Source: Myxococcales bacterium (GTDB lineage Bacteria > Myxococcota > Polyangia > Fen-1088). From it: a stretch of DNA of 5,291 bases. The notes below the pieces were generated by a model. The model searched no databases, was not told where the DNA came from, and saw nothing but the letters and a program-made list of their open reading frames with translations. How positions within the stretch are numbered: the first letter of the stretch is position 1; each line of letters begins with the position of its first letter. Of the stretch, positions 1 to 5,291 are shown piece after piece. Position numbers and translations under genes: made by a program. Location: positions 1 to 5,291 of the forward strand of contig PMCR01000152.1 of assembly GCA_003155465.1 (NCBI GenBank). The letters run 5' to 3'.

Positions 1-41
1 GCGGCGGTGCAACCCTCGCCGTTGCCAAGATTCTCTACTTT
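1..41 (-). other. Start of a second Cys-rich region, cut by window edge
   Basis: The last visible residues read KVENLGNGEGCTAA. They match the KVTKLGNGEGCTAA that opens the Cys-rich region of module B (3473-3432). Module A therefore probably continues into its own Cys-rich region, linker and MYXO-CTERM beyond the left edge. Confidence 0.75.
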
Positions 42-1910
42 GTACTCCCAGGTCTCACTCACGCCAGCACTCGCCCAATCGTATTGCCACGCGTTCGGGC
101 TGAACGGATCGCTCGGGAGGCCGCCGCCGAAGAGAACCATCACGCCACGCTGGCTGTCGAAAACCATGGTCGGCGAGGTGGCCATGGCTGGGCCAGTGGG
201 CAGGGTGCGCAGATACCAGGTCGCGTTCTTGCTATCCAGCTCCCAAGTCTTGAGGCTGGTGGTGGAGCCAGTCGAAACCGTCGCGTTCGTGGCCGTGACC
301 TGCCGGCGGCGCAGACTGTCGTAGGCAAAAACCGGGAAGGGCGGAAATTCGTCGCCGCTCGGCGAGATGCCGAAATCAACCACGTCGCCGCTGTCGCTAA
401 ATGCCCAGCCGGCGGTGACCGGATCCCACAACCAGAAGACGCTGTTGCTCGTGGAGCCGGCCCAAGTCGTCTCGCTCGCAAAGAAGAACGGCTTCTTCAG
501 GCCCTCGTCAAAGGTCAATACCCTACTGTCATACCAGCCCGCGCTCGAGTAGTCCGAATACGGCGTGACCGAGCCAACCGTAGGTGTACGGTTGGTCCAA
601 GTCATCTTTGCGCCATCCCACTCCCACACAAATGGGCTCGTCACAGAACCACGAATGGGCAATCTGGAAAATGGGTCGACACCGGTTTGTCCGCCAAAGA
701 TCAGCACCTTTGCGCGTCCCATGTCGGTGACCATGCCATGTGAGAAGAGACTGTCCGGGCTCGACGCGGGTGAGAGCTGGGTCCACTGGCGCGTGGCGCT
801 CTGCCATTCCCAAGTATCACTGAAGCCATACGTGCTGCTCGTCACGAGCTGGTCGTTGGTGCCACCGAACAATATGAGAGACTTGCGGGATGGGTCGTAG
901 GCCATCGCGGTGTCCGCCCGGGCAGATGGTTGCACGTCACTATTGATTTCCAGCCATGCCTTCCCGTCCCACTCCCACAGGTCGTTCAGCATCTGGGCCT
1001 TGCTGTCCTGACCGCCGAACACGTAGGTCTTGCCGGTGGCTGGATAGAAGGCCATGGCATGACGATAGCGCCCGCTCGGTGCGTCCCGCGGCCGCGTAGG
1101 GTTGCTAAAGGTTGCCTGGGGGGGGTCCAACTGCCACAGCTCTGCCGATGCGAGCGCGCTGTCGGTTGAATCCTGCCAAACCAGCCCTGCCACCAGATCG
1201 AGCCGTCCTTGTGAGGAGTCGGTGACCAGCGAGGCGTACAGGCGCCCGGCGGGCAAGTTGGGTTCGATGCCGGTGAGTCGCTGCGCCCACGTGCCCGCGA
1301 TCGGATCCCAGTCCCAAACGTCGGCCAGGGCGTTTTGGCCCAGGTCGCTGCTGGTCTTGCCGGTGTTGCTGTCCCCGCCGCCCACCAACACGATCAAACC
1401 GCGTACGGGGTCGTATGCCATGGCATGGCCGTAGCGCGCGCTCGGCTCGACCCCCGTGGCCTTGCGTTCGGTCCAGCCCGGTTTGGCCGGATCCCATTCC
1501 CAAGTGTCCTGCATGGGGGTGCCGTCCACATCGGCCTGATCCTTCTGCATTCCGCCGAACAAGACCGCGCGGCTGCGCTTGCTGTCCCAAACCATTGCGG
1601 AATCGTGTCGAGCACTGGGCGCCTTAGCTGGCGCGAGTTGAGCCCATGCCCCCGTGGCTGGATTCCACTCCCAGGTGTCAGCAAACGCCAGCGAAATGCC
1701 TATTCCGTTGTAGTCCGTGCCGGCGAGACCGCCGCCAAAGAGCAACACCTTGCCGGTGGATTTCTCGAACACCATGCTGTGCTGGCTGCGGCCGACAGGC
1801 GCCACGCTGGAGCCGGTGCGATCGGTGAAGGCGCCGCTTGTGGGATCCCATTCCCAGGTATCCGCGAGATCGTAGTTGGTGGTCGAACGCCCACCGAAGA
1901 TGACGAACTT
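1..1910. repeat. Large direct repeat, copy A (partner about 3432-5291)
   Basis: This stretch aligns with 3432-5291 along its whole length. The offset is 3432 bases at the left end, 3348 near 1567-1589, 3360 near 1763-1791 and 3381 at the right end. Changes in offset come from in-frame length differences in loops. Blocks such as 1763-1791 with 5123-5151 (29 bases) and 1567-1589 with 4915-4937 are identical. It reflects gene or domain duplication, not an insertion sequence: no terminal repeats or transposase are present. Confidence 0.9.
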
Positions 1911-4900
1911 GTTGCGGATCGAATCGAAGACCATGCCCGCACCGAAGCGCGCGATCGGCTTGCTTCCTGAAGGGGTGCGGTCGGTCCATGTGCTGGTCGC
2001 GGGATTCCACTCCCACAGATCCTGCAGCGCCTTGAGGCCCACGCCGGGGAGTCCACCGAACATGACCAGCACCTGGCGGGTCTCGTCAAAGACGGCCGAC
2101 TGCAGGTAACGCGGGGTCGGACCTGGTGTGGGAGGAACGTCGATGCGGGTCCAGGTTGCCGATTCGGTTGCAGGCACGCTGCCCAGGGCCGCATGCGAGG
2201 ACTCAAGCCGGGGGTCGTTGCCAGGAGGGGCCTCGGAGCAGACGGATAGCAGGAGCAGAGTCACTAGACCTAGAGGCCGGCCCGCGGATCGCGGATCGCG
2301 TGAGCGTGAGCGAGTTCGTGTGCGGTACGCGGGAGGCGGAAAGCGTCCCGTGGGCCGCCGCCCGCGCGAGTCGCCCACGCTATCCGCTGCACGCTGGTCG
2401 CTCACGCTACCGCTACCGCTCGCGCCCACGCTGGACTGACGCCGTCGCCGTCGCCGCCACAAGAGGGCGGCGCCGAGCAAAACGAAGGGCAGCCCGAGCG
2501 TGTCTGTGCCGGTCCGGCCCAGATCACAGCCGCAGCCCGAGTGGCCCAATCGCGCGGCGCTGCCCGCGTCGGGCACGCTCGCATCCTTTCCGCCACCCGT
2601 GCTGCCCGTGTCGGGCACGCTCGCATCCTTTCCGCCACCGGTGCTGCCCGTGTCGGACGGGAGTGCATCTCTTGCGCCGTCGGGACTGCCGCTGCTGCCG
2701 CCCAATCCACTACCTCCGTCTGCGCCGCCGTTGATGCTGCCGCCCGCGCCGCCCGTGCCGCTAGCACCGCCACGTCCGCCGATGATCGTGCCGCGGGAGC
2801 CGCCTGCACCTCCACTGTCACTGCCGCCAAATCCGCCCCATCCACCAGCGCCGCTCCCACCGAAGCCGCTTGCACCACCTGCGCCCGTGCCACCGGAACC
2901 GCCCGCGCCGGAATCGCCAATGTCGCTGGGACCGCATAAGAAGGGATCAGGGACAATGCACGCGCCCGCCCCATCACATTCCTCGCAGGGCCCACAGACG
3001 GTTCCCTGTTGCGGCGAATCGCACGCACCCACGCCATTGCAGGTTGCGCGGCAAATTCCGCTGCCCGAGCCGCATTCGTTCTCTGGATCGCTGCCCAAGG
3101 CATAGCCAAAGCATTTCCCCGCGAGATTGGCCTGGTTGCACGACACACATTTGCCATTGCATGCGCTCTCGCAGCACACGCCGTCCACACAGAAGCCCGA
3201 GGCACACACACTTGCGCTCGAACAGGTGACACCGTTTTTGCTCTTGCAACTGCCGCTGCCGTCGCACGCCTGGCCATCAGCGCAGCTTCCGGGGACTTCC
3301 GTACCCGCGGCCGCGGCTGTGCAGGTGCCTTCGTGGCCGGCGACGTTGCAGGATTGGCACGCCCCAGAACAGGCCGCGATTGAGCAACAGACACGCTCCA
3401 CGCAGAAACCCGAGGCGCAGGTCGACGCCGTGGCAGCGGTACACCCCTCGCCGTTACCGAGCTTCGTCACCTTGTATTCCCAAACGTCGCTCGCATCCCC
3501 GTCCCCAGAAGTGGGCGCACCACCGCAGAGCACCACCACGCCGCGCTGGCTGTCAAAGGCCATGGTTGCGTTGGTACGCGAGGCTATGCCAGGGGACAGG
3601 GCGCGTTGGTACAAAGTCGGACCTCTGCTATCCAACTCAAAGGTCTGGATATCCAAGTCTCCGTCCCGCCAGGCTGTCAGAACCTGCCGCCGGCGTAGGC
3701 TGTCGTAGGCCACCAGGGGGCCAACGGCAAACTCGATGCTGTCGCCAAGATCTCGACGCGCCCAACCGGCCGACATGGGATCCCACTCCCAGAAGACACT
3801 GCTACTGATACTGCCAGTGTCCGACTGCACGCCTGACTCATCGAAGACAAACAGCTTCTGGCGGCCCTCATCGAAACTCGCTATCGCGGGAGATTGTAGA
3901 GTCGGCGCATTGGTGACCGGAAGAGGCGTGCGGTTGGTCCACGTACCCTTGCTGCCATCCCACTCCCAGACCGCGCTCGACAGATCAGTATACCCTACGG
4001 GAACCGAATAGGTCGGGGAACCGGGGCTGATGCTGCCGCCGAAGAGCAGCACCTTGGCACGCACGGAATCCGTGGCCATGCCGTGAGAGCAGCGGAAATC
4101 TGGGTTCTGTGCGGGGTGAAGCTGGCTCCACTGGCGGGTGCTGCTGTTCCATTCCCAGGTGTCATTGAGCAAGCCGTATGAGCCCGCAACGCTGGAATAG
4201 GCGTTCGCGCCGCCGAACAGGATGAGGGACTTGCGGAATGGGTCATAGGCCATCGCCGCCGACCAGCGGGCAGGCGGGCGCACATCCGTTTGGACCTCGA
4301 CCCACGACGTCCCGTCCCACTCCCACAGGTCATCCAGCCCCGCATAGAGGTTGTCCCCCCAGGTCATCCCGCCGAAAATGTACATCTTCCCGGTAGCCGG
4401 GCAGAAGGCCATGGCGTGAGAATCGCGCCCACTCGGCCAGGGCTTCTGTGCCGGCGTGCGGTTGATGAAGGCTGCCGCGGCAGGATCCAAGTCCCAGATC
4501 TCCGCCGAGGGAGCTGAGCCGTACGCGGACTGGCCGTAGTCGTAGAAGAAGGCCAGGCCAGCCACCAAGTCGAGCAGGTTTCGCGTGGAGTCAGTGACGA
4601 GTGAGGCGTAGATGCGCATGGCAGGCAGGTTGGGCTCGCTGCCGGCAAGCCGCTCGGTCCATGCGGCCGTGGCCGGATCCCAGTCCCAAACGTCGGCCAG
4701 TCCGTTGCCGGTTGCGATGTCAAAACCGCCCGCCAGCACAATCAAGCCGCGGCCGGTGTCGTACGCCATACCGTGGCCGTAGCGCGCGCTCGGCTTGGGT
4801 CCCGTGGTCGTGCGGTTGGACCAGCCCGGGTTGGCTGGATCCCATTCCCAAATGTCCTGCTTGGGGATGGCAACCAGACCGGCCGGCGGAACTTCCAATC

Positions 4901-5291
4901 CGCCGAACAGGACAGCGCGGCTGCGCTTGCTGTCCCACACCATGGCCGAGTCGTACCGAGCACTGGGCGCGGTGGCAGGCACAAGTTTGCTCCACTTTCC
5001 CGTGGCGGGATCCCATTCCCAGGTGTCGTCAAAGGCGCTATCGACGCTGTTCCCATCGTCCCCGCCGTAGATGCTAAGACCAGCGACGGCGCCCCCGAAG
5101 AGCAGCATTTTGCCCGTGGACCTCTCGAACACCATGCTGTGCTGGCTGCGGGCGTCCGGTGGCGTACCCGCGCTGGTGCGGTCGGTGAAGTCGCCGCTTG
5201 CCGGATCCCATTCCCAGGTATCCTGGTAGTTGCTGTAGACGGGCAAGTTGTCTACCAAGGCCTGCGAGCGCCCACCGAAGATGACGAACTT
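1..5291 (-). CDS. Tandem kelch-repeat surface protein with internal MYXO-CTERM-like signal (one open frame, partial at both ends)
   Basis: One minus-strand frame (codon first bases at 5291, 5288 ... 5) is free of stops across the whole window, about 1763 codons. It reads in order: kelch module B, Cys-rich region, Gly/Ser linker, MYXO-CTERM-like anchor, Arg-rich spacer, hydrophobic signal-like segment, kelch module A, and the start of a second Cys-rich region. Kelch units follow the pattern DTWEWDPATGxW, then P-x-x-R-x-x-H-x-M-V-F-D, then a hydrophobic strand ending FGG. Such propellers usually bind proteins or carbohydrates; no enzymatic motif is visible. The product should be exported and surface-attached. 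Coding is nearly certain. Whether it is one polypeptide is not: a MYXO-CTERM normally ends a protein, so this may be two genes (about 5291-2439, and 1 to a GTG at 2264, 2378 or 2405) whose separating stop is missing. N-terminus and C-terminus lie outside the window. Confidence 0.9.
42..2159 (-). other. Kelch beta-propeller region, module A
   Basis: Twelve W-containing strands are seen, with first Trp codons at 2015, 1856, 1673, 1502, 1316, 1136, 977, 812, 626, 434, 245 and 50. A partial unit precedes them (SATWTRI, then AVFDETRQVLVMFGG). Units are spaced 53 to 65 residues apart. The framework is D-T/L-W-E-W-D/N-P-A-T-G-x-W, a loop with P-x-A-R, then H/G-x-M-V-F-D, then LLFGG or VLFGG. Units starting at 626 and 434 lack the FGG and are degenerate. 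About twelve blades would suit two six-bladed propellers, which is inference. No cysteine occurs between the one at 2240 and the one at 11. The region is the paralogue of module B. Confidence 0.93.
2238..2279 (-). other. Second hydrophobic, signal-peptide-like segment with Cys
   Basis: After the basic stretch the frame reads RPLGLVTLLLLSVC, followed by polar SEAPPGND. This is a short hydrophobic core of about 11 residues preceded by arginines and followed by Cys at 2240-2238. It resembles a lipoprotein signal peptide, but Val at -1 departs from the usual Gly/Ala/Ser of the lipobox. Starting at the GTG at 2264 would leave no positive n-region. If module A is a separate gene, an upstream GTG (2378 or 2405) therefore gives a better signal peptide, though with a long basic N-terminus. 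Confidence 0.55.
2265..2438 (-). other. Arg/Ser-rich junction between the two modules, no stop codon
   Basis: These 58 codons are where an intergenic region would be expected. In frame they give a low-complexity, strongly basic sequence with 12 arginines and 4 aspartates between 2438 and 2280, including RTRTRSRSRD. No ATG occurs in frame. GTG codons lie at 2429, 2405, 2378 and, at its end, 2264. None has a strong Shine-Dalgarno sequence; the best are gga ending 4 bases before 2378 and agg ending 4 bases before 2264. Shifting one base either way meets a stop quickly: TAG at 2415-2413 or TGA at 2404-2402. The DNA is repetitive, unlike the coding regions on either side. It could be a translated linker or a former intergenic spacer. 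No promoter or terminator was recognised in it. Confidence 0.6.
2303..2408. repeat. 11-bp inverted repeat, arms 2303-2313 and 2398-2408
   Basis: AGCGTGAGCGA at 2303-2313 is matched by its exact reverse complement at 2398-2408, with 84 bases between the arms. The same patch carries four copies of CACGCT (2376, 2390, 2403, 2427) and short direct repeats such as gcggatc (2290 area). The loop is too long for a standard terminator hairpin. The repeat sits precisely in the junction between the two modules. Confidence 0.7.
2439..2537 (-). other. MYXO-CTERM-like surface-sorting signal
   Basis: The segment reads GCGCDLG, a short polar stretch, a 14-residue hydrophobic run (2498-2457, LGLPFVLLGAALLW) and six arginines (2456-2439). 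Signature Gly-Cys, transmembrane helix and Arg cluster are the three parts of the MYXO-CTERM signal. That signal is known from myxobacterial surface proteins and is processed by a myxosortase-type intramembrane protease. It normally ends within a few residues of the arginines. Here the frame stays open past them. The helix is on the short side, and the double GC-GC is slightly unusual. Confidence 0.85.
2538..2933 (-). other. Gly/Ser-rich low-complexity linker
   Basis: These 132 codons are dominated by Gly, Ser, Ala and Thr (GAGGSGGTGAGGASG and similar). They lie between the Cys-rich region and the membrane anchor and carry no cysteine and few hydrophobic residues. The position and composition suit a flexible spacer that lifts the binding domains away from the cell surface. 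The last third changes to an Asp/Ser/Pro-containing 14-residue repeat. The resemblance to PE_PGRS-type Gly repeats is compositional only. Confidence 0.85.
2570..2653 (-). repeat. 42-bp tandem repeat (14 residues), two near-perfect copies
   Basis: Positions 2570-2611 and 2612-2653 are identical except at 2598/2640 (c versus g on the plus strand). They encode GGGKDASVPDTGST-type units, with a partial degenerate copy continuing to about 2556 (PDAGSA). The repeat stays in frame, so copy-number change would lengthen or shorten the stalk by 14 residues without breaking the protein. The near-identity suggests recent slippage duplication. Confidence 0.88.
2934..3443 (-). other. Cys-rich region with duplicated CASGFCV-type repeat
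   Basis: This stretch of 170 codons holds 30 cysteines, an even number consistent with full disulphide pairing in an exported protein. It contains two related units, 3419-3321 (33 residues) and 3206-3111 (32 residues). Both run CASGFCV, then VCC, then two or three Cys spaced by small residues, then CNxA and a final G-T/K-C. Between and after them lie CADGQACDGSGSCK and CNGVGACD-type Cys/Gly motifs. Similar Cys-rich stretches are frequent in myxobacterial secreted proteins, where they sit between a globular region and a C-terminal anchor. The exact family was not searched. The likely role is a rigid stalk or a small binding domain just outside the membrane. Confidence 0.85.
3111..3419 (-). repeat. 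Two Cys-rich repeat units (3419-3321 and 3206-3111)
   Basis: The two units share CASGFCV, VCC, and a CxxC-N-x-A ... G-x-C ending. The first has ERVCCSIAACSGACQSC and the second DGVCCESACNGKCVSC, a difference of one residue in length. The copies match well in protein but differ at many codon positions, for example tct/tgt choices, so the duplication is old rather than recent. Confidence 0.8.
3432..5291. repeat. Large direct repeat, copy B (partner 1-1910)
   Basis: This is the second copy of the module duplication. It is about 50 bases shorter over the aligned span and is cut by the right edge of the window at the codon matching 1910. The Cys-rich and linker part of copy B (3431-2439) has no partner inside the window, because the equivalent part of copy A lies off the left edge. 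Confidence 0.9.
3474..5291 (-). other. Kelch beta-propeller region, module B (N-terminus beyond window)
   Basis: The window opens inside a KFVIFGG strand. W-E-W (or W-D-W, W-D-L, W-E-Y) strands then follow with their first Trp codon at 5216, 5021, 4850, 4688, 4496, 4325, 4157, 3968, 3791 and 3482. At 3641 the aligned position is Phe (TFELD). Most units end in a hydrophobic run plus Gly-Gly, for example MLLFGG, AVLFGG and LILFGG. Spacing of 50 to 65 residues per unit fits the long-bladed kelch repeats of bacterial exported proteins. The two or three units before 3482 are degenerate, lacking a clear FGG. By comparison with module A, roughly 118 codons from its GTG at 2264, or somewhat more, would be missing to the right. 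Three cysteines (4403, 4091, 3527) sit where module A has Tyr, a non-Cys residue and Phe. The kelch fold assignment is firm; the ligand is unknown. Confidence 0.93.

Noticed and set aside
84..743. Long plus-strand ORFs at 84-743, 1335-1970 and 2126-2734
   Set aside because: All are opposite the kelch frame or the junction. None shows a family motif, signal peptide or ribosome site. The kelch pattern in the minus frame runs unbroken through each.
1105..1590. Shorter minus-strand ORFs in other frames (for example 1105-1590, 1700-2206, 4364-4741)
   Set aside because: They are out-of-frame readings of the same WEWDP and FGG-coding DNA. They start and stop within blades and do not respect the repeat.
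2303..2408. Inverted repeat as a transcription terminator between two genes
   Set aside because: The arms are separated by 84 bases and no T-run follows on either strand, so it does not look like an intrinsic terminator.
2700..2933. Gly-rich stretch as a PE_PGRS protein or collagen-like domain
   Set aside because: It lacks a PE domain and a regular Gly-X-Y period. Its position between Cys-rich stalk and membrane anchor fits a flexible linker.
2402..3394. A 330-codon minus-strand ORF in another frame, rich in Ala and Arg
   Set aside because: It overlaps the Cys-rich, linker and anchor regions one base out of frame. Its Ala/Arg/Val composition is what shifted Gly/Ser/Cys codons give at high GC, and no domain pattern is visible. 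The frame carrying 30 ordered cysteines and the MYXO-CTERM is the real one.
3127..3708. A 193-codon plus-strand ORF
   Set aside because: It is antisense to the Cys-rich and kelch frame. Composition is Pro/Ala/His-rich without recognisable motifs, and it stays open because the opposite strand is coding at high GC.
1..5291. Recurring gatcccattcccaggt-like words as a CRISPR or dispersed regulatory repeat
   Set aside because: The words recur at irregular 150 to 195 base spacing and encode the DTWEWDP strand of every blade. They are coding repeats.

Overview
The window is GC-rich and almost entirely coding on the minus strand. The frame whose codons begin at 5291, 5288, 5285 and so on was read by hand. 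It contains no stop codon from 5291 down to 1, about 1763 codons open at both ends. The product is a secreted or surface kelch-repeat protein of a type common in myxobacteria (Myxococcota). The main taxonomic clue is a MYXO-CTERM-like sorting signal: a Gly-Cys-Gly-Cys motif, a short hydrophobic stretch and six arginines. A Cys-rich region with CASGFCVDGVCC-type repeats and a Gly/Ser linker support the same assignment. Species cannot be named.

In the direction of translation (right to left) the layout is as follows. (1) 5291-3474: most of a kelch beta-propeller region, module B, with its N-terminus outside the window. (2) 3443-2934: a Cys-rich region with 30 cysteines in 170 codons. (3) 2933-2538: a Gly/Ser-rich linker ending in a 14-residue tandem repeat. 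(4) 2537-2439: the MYXO-CTERM-like signal. (5) 2438-2280: an Arg/Ser-rich stretch with repetitive DNA and no stop codon. (6) 2279-2238: a second hydrophobic, signal-peptide-like segment. (7) 2159-42: a second kelch region, module A, with twelve W-containing strands. (8) 41-1: the first residues of a second Cys-rich region, cut by the window edge.

Modules A and B are tandem paralogues: 1-1910 aligns with about 3432-5291. They differ mainly in the loops that follow each Gly-Gly doublet. Normally a MYXO-CTERM marks the extreme C-terminus, so two adjacent genes would be expected. Here neither a stop after the arginines nor an ATG before module A exists in frame. Either this is a giant fused or polyprotein-like product, or one small indel or a lost stop joins two genes, or module A starts at an in-frame GTG.

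No RNA gene, mobile element, CRISPR array, convincing promoter or terminator was seen. The plus strand and the other two minus frames hold only shadow ORFs.
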